A stretch of DNA of 64,000 bases from Strongylocentrotus droebachiensis (lineage: Eukaryota > Echinodermata > Echinoidea > Camarodonta > Strongylocentrotidae): NCBI GenBank assembly GCA_035222895.1, contig JAVYIG010000313.1, forward strand, positions 581,001 through 645,000, read 5' to 3'. Positions within the stretch are counted from its first letter, which is position 1; every line of letters begins with the position of its first letter. The notes under the pieces were generated by a model that did not search any database, was not told the DNA's origin, and saw nothing but the letters and a program-made list of their open reading frames with translations. Below, one piece after another: positions 35,501 through 47,800 of this stretch. Position numbers and translations under genes: made by a program.

Positions 35501-38500
35501 AACTCACAAGAAACGTCACAGAGTTGCAAATTTGTGTTTGATTGATTGCACCTTCAAAAATTCACAACTTTTTATTTTTAATCAGATTTTGCTCAAAATG
35601 TCACTGATATGTTTCTCTCAATTTTCTGCTTCCATTAAAACAAACTTAAAGGGATTGAATAACTTTGTCTCAGATTCTGGAACAAAATCCTGGATTTAGT
35701 TCATGCAGCAATGATAAATATAAACCTTTGGGTCAGTCAGGAACTCCCCATGACTTTTACAAGCCGATCGCATGTCTGATTATCAAGATATTTATGATTG
35801 GAAATCAAAATCTAATTTTGCGTTTACCTAACGGTTTTCATAACACTACGGTCTATTGCGGAAAACGAGTATGGTAAAACCGGTCACTCAAAGATTATTA
35901 CTTTTTTGAGGCACTTCTTGATCATTTTGAAGCGCAATTTTTTTAGGGCTCCAACATTATACCATATCACAGACACTGATAACACGTAGGGCCGTGCATC
36001 TCATATTTAACATTGTTAAACGATGCCTTTACAGCGTGCTACATGTATTAGAATGTGAACTCACTCTTCTCATAATAATCTGTGACAGTGACGTATCCTG
36101 GTTTGACATCTTCCACATCAAACTCCTTGGTCACATCAAAGCTGAACACCTGGACTTCATTGTCAAGCTGGAATAAGGATTGTTTAATAATAATAATAGA
36201 GAATGTTTATTAAGCCCATAATGAATTGGAATTTTCTCTATGCGCTTAACAATCATGACAAATTTGAATATATAAAAACAACATAATAAATGACAAAGTA
36301 GATAAGCAAATGACAAGAAATATTTATGGGAAAGTAAATCAAATCACATATAAAATGACAAAAAATATTTATGGGAAAGTAAATCAATTCACATATAATA
36401 CGCCTACGTAAAACCAAGTGACCTTACATATTACAAATTCAACAAACAGACACCCATAATGTCGAACCAACCTCCTAACTAGCGAAAGGACGAAGCAGCT
36501 CTAGGAAACCCTTGAAAACATATACGTTTTCAGGGCTCTTCCAAAGCCGTCAGTGCTCCCAACAGGAGTTGGTTCCACAAGACAGGCGCTGCCGTTGAAA
36601 TGATACAAACCAGTTTCTTATTGGTCAAGACAATGGATCTACACAACTAATGAGACTTGGCAACCATTACTCATTCTTGTTATTGTTTCAGGGGGTGTTT
36701 CACAAAGATCCTAAGTTGAACTTATCTAAAATTTGGATTTAACAATTATGGAAAGCCGTTTTTGTAAAAGTTATTTCATAAGGCATAAAATGTTGATTCA
36801 AATTTTCTATTATCAAGGAGTTTGTATGTTCTTGATGTGGAATTTATAAAAAGCTTTGAATATATTTCATTTTAAGGCTACAAATGGCTTAATCTACATA
36901 ATGTTTAAGTCCAACTTTAATAGAGTTAAGTTTGACTTAAGATCGTTGTGAAACACCCCTCTGGTGTCCTCGAAGGAAATATGCTGTACTCACAGTATCA
37001 AAATAAAAGTTGATCTTTTCGCCATCGATTTCAAACCTCTTGACCGCTGGAGATCTATCCTTCAGTGATTCAAGAGAAGACTTGATCGGGTAAAACCCGG
37101 ACGGTGGAACGACAGTCACTAGCGCCATGTTGGATTCCTCGTCCAATCCATCATTATAACTGGGTATGATCAAAGTAAGATGAGTATCAAGCGTTAATCA
37201 AAGACATACCTGCCAACATTTGAAAACAAGAATTAGGAATTTCTAGCACGGTATGCCTTCGAAAATAAGAAATCTGTACCCCTAACAGGCGTTCGCACAT
37301 GCAGCGGTAGTGTCAGTAGCAATACGCGGTTTCTGTACAAAAAAGCAAATACAAATTCGCTGCTTGATCGTGCAGCGATTCAAGGAACGCAATACGAGAA
37401 CTCTCAAAAACAACAAAAATAGATCTAAATAAAAAAAAAATTGGGACAAATCAGGATATTCCGAAATGTTAGGTCCTTAAAATCCCAAAAATCTGAATAT
37501 TCCGGATTATTCGGAAGGGTTGGCAGGTATGCAAAGACCATTGTTTAGCATCCTATTAGGATTGATGAAAATAAGATGCTTATTTTTACAAAATCGTTGG
37601 GCTTCCAGTAATAAAAGAAATACATGTATGAATGTTAATATTCTAAATTGTTTCTCATGCATGTCATCTCTTTTTTTCTGGGGAGGGAGAGAATGATTTC
37701 TGCATCATAGATAGATCTGGATGAATTTAAATGCATGCAAGCTAAGGCAAAAGGCCCAACAGACACAATATGAAGTGCTTTAATAGAGCAACTGATTTTG
37801 ATCACTATTTTCCATGGGTTTTATAATTTAAAAAAATGAAAGACTTCAAGTTCAAGTTTAAGTTCATTTTATTCAATACCACACAAAACATGATATATTT
37901 TACATAAAAAAGAGACTGGTAATAGTACATCAATCAACATATTAACTTGATTACTTTGATTTAGGTTCAAGTTTGCGTGACATACAAGTCTGAAATCAAA
38001 ACTTGAAATTTGTGAACCGTTCTGAGTACCGGTACTAGTTCTGAGTTTTACTATTCGGGGTCACTATCTGTATCAATATTCAGATTAATAACAAAAAAAC
38101 ACAGATCAATTCTTCATTTTTGTCTGACATTAGGTCACCAAAGGTCGCATGAATCTGGAATGCCCCATTTTTGTAAACTTGACGTTAAAGCCCCACTTTA
38201 CTACTTATAGCTACTTGCGCCCTGTATATAGCAAACAATGCCTAATCGGTGACCATTGGTCCCCATGGTCCCCTTTTTCTTATGTTAGTTGAGAGCTGAT
38301 TTGATAAGATAACCACCTGTCAGTGACCATGCAGGGAGGTCTAATCCCTCCTGGCCAAACTAGTGCAGATAGGCCTTAAAGCAAAGTGTAATGAAACAAC
38401 CCAGTGAGATTTTCAAGCATTTTGAGTTGACTTTACCTGGTACTTGTTGTGAGTCTGTAGTCATTGCAGACTCCTTTCTTGCTCCTGAGCGGGTCTACTG

Positions 38501-41500
38501 CTGTCTTGAGTGTGAATGACGGCTGACTGGGTTCGCTTGGCTTGACGTTGTAATTAATTGCAATCTAGGAGGGAGGGTTAGGATGTCAAATATTACAAAC
38601 TTTGCATTCAATTTCATGTGAATGGAAAATGCTTGAATTCATGTTATAATTCACTACAATCTAAGAGAAAGGATTTGGATGACAAATACAACAGACTTAG
38701 CATTGATTCATGTGTTTGCTTGACTTCTAATACCAATGGATTTAAATTAATGTATCATATGTTTTATAAATAATCTTTTAAAATTTGAAATTTGAAACAA
38801 CTAAAAGTAAACTGTTCTGAAAGGACCAATATTTCTAACTGAAATGAACCAACTGAACTGGATTTAACTTCACTTAACTTGCATGTTACTTAACTGAACT
38901 GATTAAACTAACAGAACTAAACTGAACTTATTGAGCTGAACTGATTGAACGGAGTACACTGACCTGATTAAACTAAACTGACTGAATTGACTAAACTGAC
39001 TGAACTGATTGAATTGATTGAACCGACTGGACTGAACTTTATTAAACAGCTGAACTGAACTGAATTGGACTGACTAAACTGACTGAACTGGATTTAACTT
39101 CACTTAACTTGCATGTTACTTAACTGAACTGATTAAACTAACAGAACTGAACTGAACTTATTGAGCTGAACTGATTAAACTGACTGGACAGAACTGAACT
39201 GATTAAACTGACTGAACTGAACTGAACTGATTGAACTGACAAAACTGATTGAACCGACTGGACTGAACTTTATTAAACAGCTGAACTGAACTGATTTAAT
39301 TGATTGAACTGAACTGATTGAACTGACTGAACTGAACTGAATTAAACTGATTGAACTGACTGAACTGAACTGATTGAACTGATTTAACACTCTACCTGGA
39401 TCAAGGCACATCCTTCTCCTTTGCCTCTGAAGTTCACGACTCTTAACATCCCATCAAAGTGATGCTCTATTTGTAGCCTCCTCGTATTTTCATTGAGATA
39501 GAAGCGTCTAGAGGTGAATTCTCCCGTTACACTAACAGGCTTGGCTTCGACATACAAGACTGTATTCTCAGCACTGTTGGCTGCAAACCTAGCAAGAGCG
39601 GTCAAACCCATCACGGTGTCCTAAACGAGGATAGGAAGAACCCTTCATTGTGAACAACTATTCCACTTGTTCCAACAATTAAAATTACTAAACTGTAAAT
39701 TTTTCTAAATATACAACTCGGTAGGATCCTTTTTTCTTTTTGGAGGACCTACAATATATGTCTATCAATCTGCAATCTTTAAAATAAGCCTCAAAGAGGA
39801 ACAATGCTGCAAATAAAATGATGATTAAGTGTATACAACGAACAAGAGAGTTGCCCCTGAATATGTCATAACTGCCTGACTACATTACTAATTTGAGGAT
39901 TGCGTGGATGCAGTGATCTCATTTTTCAAACATCACAACTTTTTTATCATTTGTCAGATTTCTTTGAAATTTTTCACATTTCTGTCTCTCTTCTTTTTCT
40001 GCTTTCACAAGTTACTAAAATGGTTGGATCGTCCTTTAAAGCCCTCCTGTACTAGATTGGCCAGGGGGATTAGACCTCCCTGCATGGTCACTGACCGGTG
40101 GTTATCTCATCAAATCAGCTCTCAATTAACATAAGAAAAAGAGGATCACGGGGGACCAACAGTCACCACTTAGTCATTGTTTTCTATATAGAGGGAGCAA
40201 GTAGCTACAAGTAGTGCAGTGGGGCTTTAAAGAAAGTCTGTGAGCATGCACACCTGCGTTGAACCGAATCCTCCCTGAGCCCCTCTATTCTTGATCAACC
40301 ATCTGATGGTAACTGCTGTATCTTGGCGGGCTTCCGCTTCTGAGAGACGCAAGAACTGTGTCAGAACCATGTATGAGTTGATCTCGATGTTGATGGAACT
40401 GGAAGAAACTGAGCCGTACGATCGTCCAGGAGACACTGGACGATTGCTGTTCCAGTAGCGTAAATCACCTGTTATAAAAATGTAAGAAGTCTCAATGATT
40501 TAACCATGCCATTCAATATGCGCTTTTCTTCTTATAACGTCAGGGCTATGTTTCATGAAATTTGTTATCAAGAACAAGTTACAATAACGGTAATAACTTA
40601 CTCAAATTATTGTAATTTGATTGGCTGAGAGCACATTTGTTAGAGAATTTAGGCATTTGTGATTGATAAGAAGGTCTATGCATGACACAGGGCGCAGGGG
40701 ATAACAATTATAGTCAGTGATACTTTCCATAAAGCTAGAGCCAAAGATTGAAATGCAATGTGAAAGTAATTTACATTGCATATAAACTAGACGTATGATG
40801 TCACATCCCCACAGGGCACCAGCAAAAGCACATGTGCACAAAGTTTCCAAGATGAGAATTACATATGACTCAATTACCTCAGACTGATTTTACCTAAAGA
40901 ACCACACTACACATAAATACTTAAATTTCCTGAATGCCAAAAATACAAAAAACAACTAGTCAATGCTTTTTTCAAAAATGGAAATTATTTGATTTGATAT
41001 CCTAAGATTGATATGATGACATTCATATTCTCACCTTCTGTTTCTGCTCTTTCGTTGAGTTTATTCATGACTTGGTCGAATTCTAATATCCTGTCCGCCA
41101 GCGCTAAGGCATAAGCAATCTGAGCCAGAGCGTAGGTATCATCAACTGACTCCAGGTCTGCTATCACGCACTCTAAGCCCCGGACTACACCTTCATCCTG
41201 CATGGGAAAGACGATTTCATATTTGACAGAGGAACAAACACAAAGGCGGAAAGAAAGAGGGAGACAGACAGAATTGATTTCATTGCAACAGGTTGTTGTA
41301 TATTCATGTAGTTTACAGAATTAAGGTCATTTGTGCAGGATGAAAAAAAAAAAGATGATATGGCACTCCACGAATCTCGCTACTTACTCTACGCACTTTG
41401 GCAGGTTTACACAATGACTCAAGTTAGATGACAGATAGATTTCTCATGGTATAACGGATACAGTTTTCAAGGTGCAGAACTACATGTACATTGTACAACC

Positions 41501-41867
41501 AGGTTTTCCCCTACTCTTAAAGATGTGGGTTCTTAACATGCATAGGTGGTGATTATCTCGCACAACTGGCCTTCCTTTAATGTCGTATTGGAGGGACAGT
41601 AGCTGGACTTACCTCAGCGGGGAGGCCTGCCTCAAGGTAGGTCACTACCACATATGCAGTCAACATGGATTCACTACTGACACCACCCTGTGTGAACGAG
41701 AGAGAAAGAGAGAGAGGGTTAAAGAGAGAAAGAGAGAGAGAGAGAGGGTTACAGAGAGAAAGAGAGAGAGAGAGAGAGGGTTACAGAGAGAAAGAGAGAG
41801 AGAGAGAGAGGGTTACAGAGAGAAAGAGAGAGAGAGAGGGTTACAGAAAAAAAAGAGAGAGATAAAC

Positions 41868-41899
<32 letters not shown>

Positions 41900-44800
41900 G
41901 CAGAGAGAGAGAGATAAACAGAGAGAGAGATAAACAGAGAGAGAGAAAAACAGAGAGAGAGATAAACAGAGAGAGAGAGATAAACAGAGAGAGAGATAAA
42001 CAGAGAGAGAGAGAACGAGAGAGACGGAGAGGCAGACAGATGGATTGACAAAGACAGAGAGAGAAAGAAGGGGATAACAGAGAGAGATATATATATTAGA
42101 CAGACAGGAAGAGACACACACACACACAGAGGGAGAAAGAAACAGTTATCTTACGGCCAGTTCAATAAAGTTAAGAATGATCTCACACATGAAATAATTT
42201 CAAAATGTTTAATTTACTAATAAGGTTAAGGATGAAATTGTTTCTGAACTTCAATTCAAAATTTAGATTTACTTATAAAGTTAAGAGTAAATATGTTCTG
42301 AATTACAATTCACACATACAAGTTCAGTTCATTTTACTAAATAAAAAAAAGGAAAAAAAGAAGAAAAGAAAATGGAAGTTAAAAATGAGAACACTATAGG
42401 TGAAGTATCTGAAGTATTAAAAAAAGAGACAAAGTGTGTATATCCTGCTATCCATAACGTGCAATAAAATGAATGTTCATACCATCATAGCCTTGTATCC
42501 TAGGTAACCCACAGATCGGATGCAGCCAGTCTCTGGGTTTTGAAGACTCTTCAGCCAGGCCATGCTTACATTCAGATCAGCCTTATCCACGTAGATAAAC
42601 TGACTAGACTGTGCTAGAGATCGCACTACAAAGGCTGTCAGCCATGTATTACCTATCAGAGTGACAGAGAAAGGTTGAGTTATAGTTAAGATGGAAAACA
42701 ATTTATGAGGTTTGGACAACAAAAATTTATAGTAGAAATGTCCCCTGAAAAAAGGAGTGCTCTTGAAATGCCCTCATATACAAAATAATATGAGAAACAG
42801 TTGAAAAGTTCGGATCCGACTTTTATCTCACACGTGTTTGCAGTCCCGTACACCCATTTCTGTGCTGGGCAATGCTTTTGATTTTCAGCCAAATTTCATG
42901 TTTGAAACAGATTTGGAAAAGGGATAGCCCCCCCTTGAAAATGTTATCATATGCGTTATTGTTATGGAATAATACTGATCTAAACTAAATTTCATGTTTG
43001 AAACAGATCTGGAAAAGGGAAACCCCTCCCTTGAAAATGTTATCATATGCGTTATTGTTAGGGAATAATACTGATCTAAACTGAATTTCATGTTTGAAAC
43101 GGATCTGGAAAAGGGGAAACCCCTCCCTTGAAACTGTCTTTGAACTGACCCGATTCATCCCTTTCTCCAAATGCAGAGAAAGAGCCATCGCGATGGCGAT
43201 AGTTGAGTTCTCGTTGGTAGCCCACCCTCATGTTGCCTTTGATCTTCTCCTCCAGTTTCTCCGTCAGCTGATTGGTTGCGCTGAGGTACTCTAGGGCTAC
43301 GATGTTGGGTACGAAGCCAAGCATGTTCTGCTCTCCGCAGCCGGTGGGTAGGCGAATCAGGTGCTCAAGGTTCTCCAAACTTGGGCCAAGCATATCATCT
43401 GAAAACATCACATGATAATAATAATGATAGTGTAAACTTATAGAGCGCACACACCGTCCAGGGACATGGCTCTAGCTCAGCAACAGTTTTCTTTAATACA
43501 AGTAAAGTAAATGTTTATTTTGTAATAGAGTTATACCATCAGAAACCAATGATGATGATGATGATCATAATGCATGTCCTGTTTACCAAGGGTAGCCTAT
43601 TCCCGGTTTTCCCTGAGAGCACTGTAAAAGCATTATAAACCCGGCTTTTGCAGAGCTACCAAGAAAGGGCGCTCAAGCATTCACTGAATTTCTTCCTAGC
43701 TACTAGGTACCCACTTACTTTACCTAGGTGGAGAGTAGCAAATGTACATTGATGTCTTGCCTATGATGATAAGGATGATGCTAAAAGCAGGTGAAAAGCA
43801 AACAAAATTTCCACTCTCTATTTGGCTTCCAAGCCTAAAAAAACCCGAAGTTGAGACAAGGTGGAATATAGCTGATTTATACCAGTTGTTCATCTCTGAT
43901 AACCTACACTAACCGAATTCCTATTCAGCTTCATCCCAAACACTACACTCGACCCTACACCTAACCCTCTCATTGAGTGTGTATACCTTTGATGAAATAA
44001 AGCACAAAGCAACCTTCACCAAAGCATATGTCGAAGGGCCACTCTACTGCTTATGCAGGGACTCTCAACCATATTTGTATCTCACAGTGTATATCTGATA
44101 CTCAAAGGGCTCACGCACTGTTCTCTATGACTCTCAAAGAAATATTATAAACCTCACGAGTCGCATCCCAATGTAGTCAAATTTTGAAATTAAAATAACA
44201 AAATAGACCCCTAGAATGTGAATGAAACTACAAGGTAATTATCAGAATGTTCACCTGTGATTATTATTTTTCCTTTGGTAGAGTCAGGAACAAGGTTTAC
44301 ATTACTCCAGAGACTTGGAGGAAACGTTGCACGGTCGTGGTAAATCCCGAATGGGTGATCTGTTTACAAGATAGAGAATGTAACAATACAAAGCTGTTAT
44401 TATTGAACTGTTTTTTGAATAGCCCACATGGGCTGGTACTTTGTTTACAAATAGATAACATTTTAAGAATACAGAGAGATTATTAGGTACGAAAATAGTA
44501 CCGTAGAACCAGATACTTTGAAATTGTTTAACTTTCGGACACAACTGACCCCAAAATAAACTTAAGATCCATAAAAAATGTAATCTTGAGCTGAAACACC
44601 CAAAATTTCTGAACACCTTTTTTGCAATACCTGAGAGTGTTTTACTCCAAATGTTTTTAAGAAGAAAAGTCAGCCCTCAAATTCATGAATTAACAATATG
44701 TCACAAAGTTCAATAAACTGTTCTTCTTTTTAAAGGGATCCGGTAACTTTGCCTCAGATTTTGAAACAAAATCCTGGATTTAGCTCATGCTGCAATCATA

Positions 44801-47800
44801 ATTATAAACCTTTAGGTCAGTCAGGAACCCCATGACTTTTACAAGCCGATCGCCTGTCTGATTATCAAGATATTTATGATTGGAAATTGAAACCAAATGT
44901 TGCGTTTTCCTAACGGTTTTCATAACACTACAGAGGGAAACGAGTATGGTAAAAACTGTCACTCAAAAATTTATATTTTTTTGAGGCATTTCTTGATCAT
45001 TTTGAAGCGCCATTTTCTTTAGGGCTTCATTATTACACCATATCACAGACCCTGATAGCACGTAGGGCTGTGCATCTCAGATTTAACATTGTTAAACGAT
45101 GCCTTTAATTAGCAATGTTTTCCACTATTCAATATACTTTCTGTCTATGTTAAATTGCTTTCAGATACAAGACTTTTACCTCCCAAAACAGGCATATTTG
45201 AACAAAAAATAAATAGCAGTGTTGTTGAATTGATGAAAAGTTGATCAAAGTACACCACAATACATGTAGTTTTGTTCTCAGTGGTATCAATAGAATGAAA
45301 ACTTACCAGCTAAACAGAAATATGAACTCCAGGAGTAATCTTCAGGCACACCCTCAGCCTAAAAAAGAAAAAAAACATGATGATTTACATGTATGTCCCA
45401 TCCATGATTAACTTCTACTTCTACGTCGGACCTTCACAGGATCCATCAGTCAGGTTATTACGTCAACAGGAAAATGTGAAGTGCGGTCAGTTGGTGTTTA
45501 TATTAACAACTTTTTAAAAAGTACAGATCTCAAGTACATGTAACCACATATGATGTATTCAAGTCTTAGGAATACCTGGGTCATCCTGTACCATCTACCA
45601 ATCACCAAAAATATTTTGCTCTGTATATTGCCGGTTCTATGTTGCGATATCTATATAATTTTATACATATATATATATATATATTAATTCTATTACAAAC
45701 GATACTTCCATAAAGAGATATTGTAAGTTTACATACACTATGTATTTACAGAAAAGCAACTTGCAAGTAGACTTACGCAATGCACTCGTACGTGCTTGCG
45801 TAAAATATGTCCCCTATGGAACCAAAGACCGACTTGAGCTCTGTGAGTGGGATTTTTAATCATCCTTAATTTTCTGTAATACCTTATAAATTTTAAGTGA
45901 TATATTACTGGGTAAATTGTTAAAGATAAACTTTAGTACTGGTAATGCGATTGCATTGTGAAAGAAAAGGTGTGGAAAGGATCAGAAACAGTCGATCATG
46001 TCCCTAGTCAAAATGGGCTCTGGAAAAATATATTTTTTTCCTATTTTTCACTATTTATTTCCTATTTTTATGTGAATGAACCCTATTTAAACACTATTTT
46101 TTATTAAAAATAGATTAAAAATAGCATATGACAGCCTATTTTTTTTCTATTTCTAGGAATTGGTGGTTTGAAAACTATTTTTTACCTATTTCTTCCTATT
46201 TTTTTACTATGTTTTTGGACTTAGATTTTTTTCTGCCATTTTCTTCCTATTTTTTACCTATTTCTTACTATTTTTTCCCTATTCTTTTCGACTTAGATTT
46301 TTTGTCACCAGATTTCGTCCTATTTTTTCACTATGTTTCTGGACTTTGATTTTTTCACCCATTTTCTTCCTATTTTTTTACTATGTTTTTGGACTTAGAT
46401 TTTTCTCTGCCATTTTCTTCCTATTTTTTTACTATGTTTTTGGACTTAAATTTTTCTCTGCCATTTTCTTCCTATTTTTTTACTATGTTTCTGGACTTTG
46501 ATTTTTCTTACTCATTTTCTTTCTATTTTTTTACTATGTTTTTGTACTTAGATTTTTCTGCCATTTTCTTCCAATTTTTTTACTATGTTTCTGGACTTAG
46601 ATTTTTCTCTGCCATTTTCTTCCTATTTTTTTACTATGTTTTTGGACTTAGATTTTTCTCAGCCATTTTCTTCCTATTTTTTTTACTATGTTTCTGTACT
46701 TATATTTTTCTCTGCTATTTCCTTCCTATTTTTTTACTATGTTTCTGGACTTTGATTTTTCTCTGCCATTTTCTTCCTATTTTTTTACTATGTTTTTGGA
46801 CTTATATTTTTCTCTGCCATTTCCTTCCTATTTTTTTACTATGTTTCTGCACTTAGATTTTTCTCTGCCATATTCTTCCTATTTGTTTACTATGTTTCTG
46901 GACTTTGATTTTTCTTACTCATTTTCTTTCTATTTTTTTACTATGTTTTTGTACTTAGATTTTTCTCTGCCATTTTCTTCCTATTTTTTTACTATGTTTC
47001 TGGACTTAGATTTTTCTCTGCCATTTTCTTCCTATTTTTTTACTATGTTTTTGGACTTAGATTTTTCTCAGCCATTTTCTTCCTATTTTTTTTACTATGT
47101 TTCTGTACTTATATTTTTCTCTGCTATTTCCTTCCTATTTTTTTACTATGTTTCTGGACTTTGATTTTTCTCTGCCATATTCTTCCTATTTTTTTTATTA
47201 TGTTTCTGGACTTTAATTTTTCTCTGCCATTTTCTTCCTATTGTTTTACTTTGTTTCTGGACTTCAATTTTCTCACCCATTTTCTTCCTTTTTTTTTTTA
47301 GGGTTAGGGACTTAATTTTTTTACTATCACCATTTGTTGTCCTATATTTTGTTTACTATGTTCACAGACTTAATGGATTTTGTCACCTTTTTGTTTTTAA
47401 TATAGGCCGATATTTGATTTTTAAGGTTGTTGAAACTTAGTTACACTTTATAAATATATATTTGCACAATTCAAAACATATTTCACAATATAACTATAAT
47501 GTTACAAAAATAATTGTGATATTTCATCTTTTAAAATGAAAAAAAAATAGATTCAAAGATGATTTGGACAAATTACTGACCCTCCTCAGAACTCAACTCT
47601 CCCTTTAAGGGAGCATAATTATTTCGTAGGCCTGTGAACATTTTAAGGGAGCATAAATATATCGGTTAGGCCTGTGAACATTTAATCAAGAATTAAGAAT
47701 GTTTTAATTTTATCTTTAAATTAAATGACTATCTATTTTGAATATTTCAAGTAAAAAAGTATATAATTAGCAAAAGAATTAGCTTACTACTATGACTAGA

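Noticed and set aside
41580..42127. Long frames of Arg/Glu or Ser/Leu repeats on both strands
   Set aside because: Low-complexity translation of the (GA)n array; only the 41613-41687 exon is real.
42885..43188. Repeat-like frames MKFSLDQYYS
   Set aside because: Translation of the 98-bp tandem repeat, in the intron.
46128..47164. Open frames of 157-158 codons with repeats MFLDLDFSLPFSSYFFT
   Set aside because: They result from a 51-bp (multiple of three) satellite and have no coding features.
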